Source: Methylobacterium sp. J-078
GTDB lineage: Bacteria; Pseudomonadota; Alphaproteobacteria; Rhizobiales; Beijerinckiaceae
Direction of reading: 5' to 3'
Assembly (NCBI RefSeq): GCF_022829285.1
Contig: NZ_JAKSYI010000081.1
Span: 24,424 to 88,423, forward strand
Length of the DNA: 64,000 nucleotides
Position numbers and translations under genes: made by a program. Numbering within the stretch: the stretch's first letter is position 1; each line of letters begins with the position of its first letter. This document shows, in pieces, positions 56,381-64,000 of the stretch. Under the pieces are notes generated by a model. That model saw nothing but the letters and a program-made list of their open reading frames with translations, searched no databases and was not told the DNA's origin.

Positions 56381-56390
56381 GCCCGCCCAC

Positions 56391-56452
56391 GCGCCGGCGT
56401 GCGTTGCGCCGGCGCAGGATAACATCCTCGAAATGATGTGCGTTTGCGCACA
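56391..56452 (+). terminator. two hairpins after lysK
   Basis: GCGCCGGCG (56391-56399) pairs with CGCCGGCGC (56407-56415); then TGTGCG-TTTG-CGCACA (56437-56452) is followed by AATTTTGCTT. The second resembles a weak intrinsic terminator for lysK. Confidence 0.5.
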
Positions 56453-56503
56453 ATTTTGCTTGTCGGCGCGCCAACTGACGGATAAAACGCCGGTCCCGGA
56501 CAG

Positions 56504-56596
56504 AAAAAAGGCCGCCCCGGTGAGGGAGCGGCCTGAAGTCTAGGGAGGAAACGCCCAAGAAGGGCACACCGCGGCGACGCCATCGCCGCGGTGCAT
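56504..56596 (-). ncRNA. candidate trans-acting sRNA, copy 1
   Basis: Read on the minus strand: SL1 is a perfect 11-bp stem (56583-56593 with 56567-56577) and loop TGGCG; SL2 is GCCC-TTCTT-GGGC (56553-56565); then the linker GTTTCCTCCCTAGACTTC, containing the anti-Shine-Dalgarno CCTCCC, and a 9-bp terminator stem (56525-56533 with 56510-56518) followed by TTTTTT. Loops and linker match the copy at 61083-61170 while the SL1 stem differs, consistent with conserved structure. TTGCAT (56631-56626) is a possible -35. Confidence 0.78.
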
Positions 56597-56744
56597 GGCG
56601 ATGAAATGCCATTCCGCACCGCACCATGCAATCGCTTCCATGTGGGAGGGGGCATGCGTGCAGTGCATGAAAACGTTTTCAAACAGTCATGCTTGCCGGA
56701 TGATCGCGCTGCCTTCTCCTGGGCGGAAGCTCGGTATCGGCGTT

Positions 56745-57596
56745 TCAGCCGCCCGGTTCGGCCAGGCCGAGTTGCTTGAGGCTCAAGGCCCAGACGCGTT
56801 CCTGCAGGGCTTCGTCCCGCCCCCGGGCCAACGGCTCGACGGGCTTGCAGCGGTCGAAGTAGAGCCCCGTGACGCCCTCCACCTCGGGAGAGGTCGCGAG
56901 GTGGATCGAGGTTCTGGCACCGTCCTCGGGCTTCGACAGGAAGGGGCGGATCAACCGCCAGCCGAAGCCGAACCAGCCGCCGGTCCCGGACGCGAACCCG
57001 CTGGCGATGACGCCGGGATGCAGGGCGTTGCTGGTGACGCCGCTGCCGGCCAGCCGCCGGGCCAGGGCGGCGCTGAACAGAACGTTGCCGAGCTTGGCCT
57101 GGGAATAGGCCGTGATCGCGCTGTAATCCCGGGCGTGGCCGATATCGTCGAAGGCGATGCGGCCGCGCCGATGCGCCGTGGAGGCGACGCTGACGATGCG
57201 GGCCGGTGCGGCGGCCTTCAGGAGATCGAGAATCTCGAGGCTGAGCTGCAGATAGGCGAGATGATCGAGCGCCCAGGTCCGCTCGATGCCGTCCACCGTC
57301 GTGGCGTGCCGGTCGAAGATCGCGCCGGCATTGTTCACCAGCACGTGGAGGCGCGGATACAGCGCCCGCACATCGGCCGCGAGGCGCCGGACCTCGGCCT
57401 GCGACGCGAGGTCGGCCACGAAGCCGTCGATCACGGCACCGGGCACGGCCTCCCGGATCCGGGCGGCGGTCCGGCCGGTCCGGTCGGCATCCCGGCCGAC
57501 GAGGCCGACGCGGAACCCCGCCCGCGCCAGACCCAGGGCCGTCTCCGTGCCGATGCCGGAGGTCGCTCCGGTGACGAGGGCGATCCGCTCCGGCAT
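56745..57596 (-). CDS. short-chain dehydrogenase/reductase
   Basis: A 283-residue SDR. The cofactor motif TGATSGIGTETALG, LVNNAGAIFDR, the catalytic Ser in VSVASTAHR and YSQAKLGN (Tyr-x3-Lys) are all present. The pattern, with LHPGVIASGF and an acidic DNA of the helper loops, resembles retinol-dehydrogenase/WW-domain-oxidoreductase-like SDRs; substrate unknown. ATG 57596 lies 10 bp after the DUF1328 stop, so the two may share a transcript driven by an EcfG-like promoter. Confidence 0.87.
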   Translation of the reverse strand: MPERIALVTGATSGIGTETALGLARAGFRVGLVGRDADRTGRTAARIREAVPGAVIDGFVADLASQAEVRRLAADVRALYPRLHVLVNNAGAIFDRHATTVDGIERTWALDHLAYLQLSLEILDLLKAAAPARIVSVASTAHRRGRIAFDDIGHARDYSAITAYSQAKLGNVLFSAALARRLAGSGVTSNALHPGVIASGFASGTGGWFGFGWRLIRPFLSKPEDGARTSIHLATSPEVEGVTGLYFDRCKPVEPLARGRDEALQERVWALSLKQLGLAEPGG

Positions 57597-57606
57597 CGGC
57601 CTGGGC

Positions 57607-57786
57607 CTAGAACACCGCCTGCCCGATGGCGAAGGCGACGACCACGATGACGATGGCCACCAGCAGGAACAGGCCGAACAGGATGCGGGCCAGGGAGCCG
57701 GCGCCCGAGGCGATACCGGTGAAGCCGAGGCCGCCCGCGATGAGGGAGATCACGAAACAGATGAGGGCCCATTTCAACAGGGTCAT
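57607..57786 (-). CDS. DUF1328 family small membrane protein
   Basis: A 59-residue two-helix membrane protein ([21 protein letters not shown] and [23 protein letters not shown]), the typical YtjA/DUF1328 form. Function is unknown; family members often belong to general-stress regulons. CTGGAG lies 8-10 nt before the ATG. A candidate EcfG promoter is 33 bp upstream. An SDR gene follows. Confidence 0.88.
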   Translation of the reverse strand: MTLLKWALICFVISLIAGGLGFTGIASGAGSLARILFGLFLLVAIVIVVVAFAIGQAVF

Positions 57787-57818
57787 GCGCAACACTCCAG
57801 ATCGCGGAACCGACCGAT

Positions 57819-57843
57819 AACCACCTGGGGACGCAAGCGTTCC
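57819..57843 (-). promoter_or_regulatory. candidate EcfG (general stress sigma) promoter
   Basis: On the minus strand GGAAC (57843-57839) and GGTT (57822-57819) are 16 nt apart, fitting the alphaproteobacterial EcfG/RpoE2 consensus GGAAC-N16-17-(C/G)GTT. It is about 33 bp before the DUF1328 gene. Confidence 0.55.
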
Positions 57844-57860
57844 GCCCAAGCTCGGCTGTT

Positions 57861-59285
57861 TTACGCGGCGGGTCCGGGGGGCGCCGCCGGCGCCGGTGCC
57901 GCCGGACGGGCGTCCGTTCCGGCCCGCTCCAGGAGGATGTGCGCCAGGGCGTGGTAGAGCCCCTCGCGGCAGACCGCCTTCGAGACCGCGTCGGCGATCA
58001 GCGCCGCGACCATGAGGGGGATCATCAGGGCGTGGTCCTGGGTCATCTCGGTGACGATGACGAAGGCGGTGATCGGCGCCTGCAGGGCGCCGGTCAGGTA
58101 GGCGACCATGCCGATGAGCACCAGGGCGGCCACCGGCACGCCGGAGAACCAGCCGTGCAGGGCGGCCCCGAGGCCGGCCCCGACGCTGAGTGAGGGGGCG
58201 AACAGGCCGCCGGGAATGCCGCTGATCGCCGACAGCAGGGTGGCGAGGAACTTCAGGGGCGCGAAATCGGGATGCGGGTCCGCCGTGCCGTGCAGGAGGC
58301 TGCGCGCCTCCTCGTAGCCGGTGCCGTAGACCGTGCCGCCCGAGGCGAGGCCGCACAGGGCGACCCCGAGGCCGCAGGCCGCCGCGAAGGCGATCGGCCG
58401 GGCGGCGATGGCGCCCCCGAGGCGCCCGGGCAGGCCGCGCGCGAACAGGATGACGATGCGGGAGAAGCCGCCGCCGGCCAGGCCCCCCAGCGCCCCGAGC
58501 ACCGGCACGGCGATCCAGCCCGGCCCGAAGGGCAGGGCGGCGCTGGCGGTGCCGAAATAGGTGTAGTTGCCGGTCAGCGCCATCGCGGTGAGGCCGGCCG
58601 CCACGATGGCGGCGACGATGAGCCCGCCCGTGCGAGCCTCGTAGGCCCGGCCGAGTTCCTCGATGCCGAAGACGATGCCGGCGAGCGGCGTGTTGAAGGC
58701 TGCCGCCACGCCGGCCGCACCGCCGGCGAGGAGGAGTCCCGGCACCCGCTCCGGCGTGAGGTGTCCGGCCGCCGCCATGATGGCGGCCCCGACCTGCACC
58801 GTCGGCCCCTCGCGCCCCGTGGAGGCGCCGAACAGCAGGCCGAGGCTCATCACCACGATCTTGCCCGCCGCGACCCGCAGGGAGACCAGGGACCGGCGCA
58901 GGGCGAGCCGCCCGGTCTGGCGCGCCGCGATCACCTGGGGGATGCCCGACCCCTGTGCGTTCGGAAAGACGTCGCGGGCGAGCCAGGCGCAGAGGGCGAA
59001 CCCGAGGGGCGTCAGGCCGAGGGCTGCCAGGGGCGAGAGGCCGAGCACCCGCCGGAAGCCCCCTTGCGCCGCGTCGGCCAGTTCCGCCATCAAGACGGCG
59101 GCGAGGCCGACGCCGATGCCGCCGACGAGGAACAGCAGGCGGTGGCGCCACAGCCCGAACGCGTCGCGGGTGGCCCCGCGCAGGCGCCGCATGCCCGGCG
59201 TCACCCGGGATCGGACCTTGGCCCGGAAAACCTTGGCCTCCAGAACCTTGACGCGCAGCACCTTGGGGGGACGGGCGGGGGGCAT
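57861..59285 (-). CDS. ClC-family chloride channel / Cl-/H+ exchanger
   Basis: A 474-residue membrane protein. The selectivity motifs [18 protein letters not shown] (with the gating Glu) and [15 protein letters not shown] are intact, and about 10-12 helices are predicted. No cytoplasmic CBS domain is present. The first 25 residues are a [21 protein letters not shown] repeat, encoded by 15-nt tandem repeats. A shorter start inside the repeat is possible. It is the single-domain type of bacterial ClC. Confidence 0.9.
   Translation of the reverse strand: MPPARPPKVLRVKVLEAKVFRAKVRSRVTPGMRRLRGATRDAFGLWRHRLLFLVGGIGVGLAAVLMAELADAAQGGFRRVLGLSPLAALGLTPLGFALCAWLARDVFPNAQGSGIPQVIAARQTGRLALRRSLVSLRVAAGKIVVMSLGLLFGASTGREGPTVQVGAAIMAAAGHLTPERVPGLLLAGGAAGVAAAFNTPLAGIVFGIEELGRAYEARTGGLIVAAIVAAGLTAMALTGNYTYFGTASAALPFGPGWIAVPVLGALGGLAGGGFSRIVILFARGLPGRLGGAIAARPIAFAAACGLGVALCGLASGGTVYGTGYEEARSLLHGTADPHPDFAPLKFLATLLSAISGIPGGLFAPSLSVGAGLGAALHGWFSGVPVAALVLIGMVAYLTGALQAPITAFVIVTEMTQDHALMIPLMVAALIADAVSKAVCREGLYHALAHILLERAGTDARPAAPAPAAPPGPAA
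59216..59264 (-). repeat. 15-nt tandem repeat at the ClC N-terminus
   Basis: Three 15-nt units (59216-59230, 59231-59245, 59246-59260) plus a partial fourth, each beginning CCTTG on the plus strand. They encode Lys-Val-hydrophobic pentapeptides ([15 protein letters not shown]). The frame is kept. Confidence 0.88.
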
Positions 59286-59364
59286 GCGGTCCGGGGCTCG
59301 GGGCGGGAACTCGGGAAAGGCGCGTCGGCGGAGGGCTCAGGCAAGGGGCATACCCAGGCGGGCC

Positions 59365-60765
59365 TCAGGCCGCGTTCTCGGCTTCCGCCCGGCAAAGCGC
59401 CTCGACGGTCTTCAGGTAAGCCTTGGCATCGAATTTCCGCAGGGAATTTTCGCTCTGGTAGCGCACGGTGCCGAAAATCTTGCGCCGGGCCCAGGGGCGG
59501 TCGTGCAGGCCGTAGACCCAGGCGACGTTGGTGAAGGAGTTCGCGTCGCGGCCGTCGAGGAAGTAGCGGTTGTTGAGCCTGAGCGTCCGGGCGAAGCCCT
59601 CCTCGGGGCTGGGCGACCATTCGAGGATCTTCTTACCCCAGTACATGCGCAGGTGGTTGTGCATGTAGCCGGTCTCGCGCATCTCGGCCTGGGCGGCGTT
59701 CCAGTAGACGTCGTGCGTCCGGCCCTCCGCGAGTTCGGTCTCGGTATAGGTCTTCGGCCTCGGATCGTCGGCATGCTCGGCCAGGACCTTGCGGGCCCAT
59801 TCGGGCACGGCGCGCGCATAGTCGTCGTAGCCCTCCGTGTAGTGGACGTGGTTCATCGCCAGTTCGCGGCGGATGACGACCTCCTCGACGTAAGCCGCCT
59901 TATCCTCCCGGCCGCCGGCCTTGGCGGCCCGCACCGCCCGCACGATCTCCACCGGGGAGATCTGCCCGAAATGCAGGTAAGGGCTCATGTGCGAGGCCGC
60001 CCCGGCCTCCGGCCGGTTACGGTCGCTGCCGTAACTGGCGAAGGGGCCCTCGAGATAGGCTTTCAGGCGTCGGCGCGCCTCAGTCTCGCCCCCGGTGAAG
60101 CGCCGCACCGGGCCGACGATCCGGTCGAGGCTCATGCCAGCCAGCACCGCCGCCGGGTCAGCGATGTCGACCTCGGATTTCGGCAGGCCGCGCTTGGCCG
60201 CGTGCTTCACCTTGCGGGCGGTCAGGGGCGCGACGTAGTCGTCGAGGTGCTTGTGCAGCTTCGGGCGCAGGGTGCGGGCGGCATATTCGTGCTTCCCCGA
60301 GGTGACTTCCACCGGCACCACGACGTCACCCTCGACCTGCACGATCCGGGCGTCGACGGCCTCCACGATCTCAGCGTACCAGCGTTTCTGGATCGCGAGG
60401 TAGCCCCGGTCGAGGACGAGGAGGGCGGCGTCCTCGGCCAGGTCGATGGCAACTCGAGCGGGCGAGGCCTTGCGCAGGCAGAAGCCGATGCCCCGGGCCT
60501 CGAGGCCGGACGCCGCGTCGGCGAGGCCCTGGAGCAGGAAGGCGTAGTGCCGGGCATTGGCCTCGGGAAAGCCGTTCTTGCCGTCGAGCAGCCCGAAGCA
60601 GGCGAGCACCGGCAGGCCGAGCCGGTTCGCCTCCTCGATCGCCAGTTCGAGCGCCGGGTTCTCGTGCGCGCGGTTCGCCTGCTGCAGGAGGTAGAGCACG
60701 TAGCGCCCGTCCCCGCGGGGCTCGACATCCTTGAGAACCCGAATTCGTCCCGCCTGAATCGCCAT
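59365..60765 (-). CDS. class II CPD photolyase (deoxyribodipyrimidine photo-lyase)
   Basis: A 466-residue flavoprotein. The N-terminal antenna domain begins LYLLQQANRAHENPALELAIEEAN. The C-terminal FAD domain has SPYLHFGQISPVEIVRAV, EEVVIRRELAMNHVHYTEGYDDY, RETGYMHNHLRMYWGKKILEWSP and the Asn-rich LNNRYFLDGRDANSFTNVAWVYG, all typical of class II photolyases. The enzyme uses blue light to reverse cyclobutane pyrimidine dimers. The start ATG 60765 has no strong ribosome-binding site. It stands alone; the ClC gene follows on the same strand. Confidence 0.92.
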   Translation of the reverse strand: MAIQAGRIRVLKDVEPRGDGRYVLYLLQQANRAHENPALELAIEEANRLGLPVLACFGLLDGKNGFPEANARHYAFLLQGLADAASGLEARGIGFCLRKASPARVAIDLAEDAALLVLDRGYLAIQKRWYAEIVEAVDARIVQVEGDVVVPVEVTSGKHEYAARTLRPKLHKHLDDYVAPLTARKVKHAAKRGLPKSEVDIADPAAVLAGMSLDRIVGPVRRFTGGETEARRRLKAYLEGPFASYGSDRNRPEAGAASHMSPYLHFGQISPVEIVRAVRAAKAGGREDKAAYVEEVVIRRELAMNHVHYTEGYDDYARAVPEWARKVLAEHADDPRPKTYTETELAEGRTHDVYWNAAQAEMRETGYMHNHLRMYWGKKILEWSPSPEEGFARTLRLNNRYFLDGRDANSFTNVAWVYGLHDRPWARRKIFGTVRYQSENSLRKFDAKAYLKTVEALCRAEAENAA

Positions 60766-61082
60766 CGTCCGCCATCGCTTCCTGGATCGTGGTGAGAAGT
60801 AGAGCGCCCGGCACGTTCGGCGCGGGATGCAATCCCCGCCGTTCCGGCAGGATCGGACCGCGCGAAGCGCAGCAATCCCGGTCGCGAAACCTGAATTCGA
60901 ACAACGCCGTAAGGTGCGTTCACCGCGTCAGGGCGCCAGCTCCGCCGATGATCCTTCGCCGTATCGGCGGATGCGTCATTTTGGCGACAGAAACCGCTCA
61001 ATGTGCGGTCGGACACGAAAAGCGACAGGGACCCTGCCCTAACCACCTTGCATTTCCCGGGGAGAGGATCAGATTGTGCATT
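60766..61082. other. intergenic region upstream of the photolyase and sRNA copy 2
   Basis: About 315 bp with no supported gene. It holds the promoter of the photolyase (minus strand) and possibly of the sRNA (TTGCAT at 61048-61053, spacer 17 nt, weak -10 AGATTG at 61071-61076). An inverted repeat CGCCGAT...ATCGGCG is present at about 60940-60970. Confidence 0.5.
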
Positions 61083-61170
61083 GCGGGAACGCGATGGCGT
61101 CGCGGTTTCGCTGCCCTCCTTGGGCGTTTCCTCCCTAGACTTCGGGCCGCTCTTCGGAGCGGCCTTTTTT
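61083..61170 (+). ncRNA. candidate trans-acting sRNA, copy 2
   Basis: SL1 CGCGA-TGGCG-TCGCG (61090-61104); SL2 GCCC-TCCTT-GGGC (61113-61125); linker with CCTCCC (61130-61135); terminator GGCCGCTC-TTCG-GAGCGGCC (61145-61164) followed by TTTTTT (61165-61170). The UUCG tetraloop and U6 make this a strong intrinsic terminator. Related to the minus-strand copy near 56.5 kb. It is convergent with the TRAP substrate-binding gene (stop at 61189). Confidence 0.82.
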
Positions 61171-61188
61171 CTGTCCCGAATCGACCGG

Positions 61189-62301
<1,113 letters not shown>

Positions 62302-62469
62302 GACGCCTCGCTGCAAGATCTCGAATCGTCCCGACTACGCGCCGGACCGCCGGCAGGCGGCCCGGGTGTCCGCCGTTCACGAACGACGAAGCACCGGAAA
62401 CGATCCCGAAACGGTCAATCCGGACACAGGCCGGCCGCGCCCCGGCGCCGGGGCGGCTCGCCATAGAGG

Positions 62470-63639
62470 CTATTTGGCATACGTAAAGGCGCCGTCGTTC
62501 CAGACGTAGAGGACATAGCCCTGGGCGGTGACGTCGCCCTTGTTGTCGAAGCCCACCGAGCCGAGCACGAGGTCGAAGCGTTCCGTGTGGAGCGTGGTGG
62601 CGATGCGCTTGGCGTCCGTGGTGCGGGCGAAGTTGCCGGCCGCCACCAGGGCCTGGAGGGCGGCGTAGCCGTAGATGGTGGAGCCCTCGGGATCGACACC
62701 CTCAGCCTTGAAGGCGGCGACCACGGCGGCGGCCTCGGGCTTGCGGCGCGGGTCGAGGTAGAAGGTCATCAGCACGCCGTTGCTCGCCGGCCCCGCGATG
62801 GTGGCGAATTCCTGGGTGGCGATGGCGGAGGTGCCGAACCATTGCGGTTTGAAGCCCCGCTCGGCCGAGATCCGCACGAGGCGGCCCATCTCGCGGGCAT
62901 CCCCGCCGTAATACGCCACCGCGATGCCGGCCTCCCTCAAGCGGTCGGCGAGCGCCGCGTCGTCGGCGTCGCCCGCCGCGAAGGCGGTGGCGACCGCCTC
63001 GTTGATGCCGATGCGGTTGAGGTTCTCCTTCGTGGCGGCGGCGAGGTTGCGCGAGCCGGGCGTCAGATCGTTGAGGATCGCGATCTTCTTCTCGCGAAAC
63101 CGCTCGGCGAGCACCGTGGCCGAGAGCTTGGCCTGATCGTCGTCGCGTCCGCAGGCCCGGAAGATCGTCGGCAGGCCGCGATCCGTGAGCTTGGCGGCGA
63201 CCGAGGCCGCGGTGATCATCACGGTGCCGTTGGCGGCATAGACTTCCGATGCGGCGAGGGACGCGTTGGAGCAGACATGGCCGACCACGAGGCGCACGCC
63301 CTGCGCGGCGTAGTGGTTGGCCACCGCCACGGCCTTGTTGGAATCGCAGGCATCGTCCTGCACGTCGAGCACGATGGTCTGCCCGTCGAGGCCGCCCTTG
63401 GCATTGGCGTCGCGAGCGGCGGCCTGGACGCCGCGCAGCACCTGTTCGCCCACACCCACATAGGCGCCGGAGCGGGGCACGGCGACACCGATCACCACGT
63501 CCGCCCGGGCCGCGACCGCACCGAAGACCTGGGCGGCGGCCAGCCCGAAGGCGCCGCCGGCCAAACCGAAGGCGCCGCCGGCCAAACCAAAGACGCCGCC
63601 TGCGAGCCCGATGCGCCGGACCGCGCGCCTGAACCTCAT
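62470..63639 (-). CDS. branched-chain amino-acid ABC transporter substrate-binding protein (LivK-like)
   Basis: A 389-residue type I periplasmic binding protein. Core motifs are VVIGVAVPRSGAYVGVGEQVLRG, VVGHVCSNASLAASEVY, the Ala-Ser pair in MITAASVAAKLTDRG, and IYGYAALQALVAAG. The signal peptide is odd: its hydrophobic core is a heptapeptide FGLAGGA repeated three times by a 21-nt tandem repeat. No LivHMGF genes are near. ATG 63639 is the last Met before the signal and precedes Arg-rich residues. Confidence 0.88.
   Translation of the reverse strand: MRFRRAVRRIGLAGGVFGLAGGAFGLAGGAFGLAAAQVFGAVAARADVVIGVAVPRSGAYVGVGEQVLRGVQAAARDANAKGGLDGQTIVLDVQDDACDSNKAVAVANHYAAQGVRLVVGHVCSNASLAASEVYAANGTVMITAASVAAKLTDRGLPTIFRACGRDDDQAKLSATVLAERFREKKIAILNDLTPGSRNLAAATKENLNRIGINEAVATAFAAGDADDAALADRLREAGIAVAYYGGDAREMGRLVRISAERGFKPQWFGTSAIATQEFATIAGPASNGVLMTFYLDPRRKPEAAAVVAAFKAEGVDPEGSTIYGYAALQALVAAGNFARTTDAKRIATTLHTERFDLVLGSVGFDNKGDVTAQGYVLYVWNDGAFTYAK
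63545..63607 (-). repeat. 21-nt tandem repeat in the LivK-like signal peptide
   Basis: Units at 63545-63565 and 63566-63586 are identical, and 63587-63607 is degenerate. They encode FGLAGGA repeats that lengthen the hydrophobic part of the signal peptide. The period is a multiple of three. Confidence 0.92.
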
Positions 63640-63825
63640 GCCGCCCCGTCTCACGCCTCGGTCGACCTCGCGAAGAATATAGACGGATCGGCCGGGACGG
63701 CCAGCCGCCAAGGTTCGGCACGCGCGCCGAAGCGACGGCCCGGCGCGTGCGTTCGGCGCGACCGGACCGTAGGACCCCTGCGGGATGGCGCGGAAGAACG
63801 CAAGGGGGGCCTGAGTGCGCCGCCC

Positions 63826-64000
63826 TTACCGGGCGGTGGCGTAGAGGGATGCGCCGGCAGAGACGGGGGCGGTGACGGTGGAGAAGACGGAGAGGACCTT
63901 CTGGACCTCGGTGAAGGGGGCGTTGGAGACGTAGACGAGGTCGCGGTTGCGCATGCGGAAGGCCTGGGTGAGGAACAGGCTGTTGGGGTCGCGCATGTTG
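63826..64000 (-). CDS. polysaccharide export protein, C-terminal end (truncated by the window)
   Basis: The last 58 codons of a minus-strand gene run off the right edge. The segment FRMRNRDLVYVSNAPFTEVQKVLSVF matches the C-terminus of Wza-type outer-membrane polysaccharide export proteins, where DLVYVSNAPxTExxKxL is conserved. The stop is TAA at 63828-63826. The gene's start and export domains are outside the window. It may belong with polysaccharide genes to the right. Confidence 0.75.
   Translation of the reverse strand, partial: NMRDPNSLFLTQAFRMRNRDLVYVSNAPFTEVQKVLSVFSTVTAPVSAGASLYATAR

Noticed and set aside
63640..63800. Sigma-70 promoter of the LivK-like gene (TATATT near 63680)
   Set aside because: The only upstream TTGGCG candidate is about 24 nt away, too far for a -35 element.

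Overview
The window is high-GC chromosomal DNA from an alphaproteobacterium, most probably a Methylobacterium/Methylorubrum-like member of the Hyphomicrobiales. I infer this from a class I lysyl-tRNA synthetase, an HdaA-type DnaA homologue, a fused transaldolase/glucose-6-phosphate isomerase, a purN-purM / AI-2E permease / hdaA / ppk / ppx neighbourhood, a NasS-NasT nitrate regulatory pair, and candidate sRNAs with a CCUCCC motif. No methylotrophy marker gene lies in the window, so the genus is an inference. No rRNA, tRNA, CRISPR array, prophage or insertion sequence was recognised.

Layout. 0-5 kb: MarR regulator plus DCC protein, a DUF1345 membrane protein, a membrane-anchored EEP-family phosphatase/nuclease, and a pentapeptide-repeat pore-like protein followed directly by a six-helix potassium channel. 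5-12 kb: a hybrid histidine kinase, pyrB, a ParD/ParE-type toxin-antitoxin pair, and purM-purN. 12-18 kb: AI-2E permease, hdaA, ppk and ppx, with a candidate PhoB box before ppk. 18-23.5 kb: a Tat-exported formamidase-like enzyme behind a candidate sigma-54 promoter, a divergent PAS-LuxR regulator, an XRE-like regulator in a GC-poor pocket, an AraC regulator and a CsbD stress protein. 23.5-31.3 kb: tal-pgi fusion, transketolase, a GH15 enzyme and an anchored Ala/Pro-rich protein.

31.5-45.7 kb is a complete assimilatory nitrate cluster: nasT-nasS, then nrtA-nrtB-nrtC, a NasC/NirB-like flavoprotein, a siroheme nitrite reductase, a CysJ-like flavoprotein with a fused Fe-S module, nasA with a C-terminal [2Fe-2S] domain, and cysG to make siroheme. 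In front of nrtA the sequence shows a near-consensus sigma-54 promoter. Its predicted start coincides with the first base of a leader holding two A1/G4 hexaloop hairpins, the second of which is mutually exclusive with a U-tract terminator. This is the expected architecture for NasT (ANTAR) antitermination.

45.7-64 kb: two paralogous desaturases divergent from an ArsR-type regulator, SCO1, a DHDPS-family protein, a GT2 glycosyltransferase with an N-terminal GspE_N-like domain, several orphan solute-binding proteins, a TonB-like protein, an MFS permease, class I LysRS, an SDR, a DUF1328 protein with an EcfG-like promoter, a ClC channel, a class II photolyase, and the truncated end of a polysaccharide export protein. 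Two related candidate sRNAs lie about 4.6 kb apart on opposite strands (near 56.5 and 61.1 kb). Short tandem repeats of 15, 18, 21 and 33 nt recur at gene ends and starts, and REP-like GC palindromes flank nasA.
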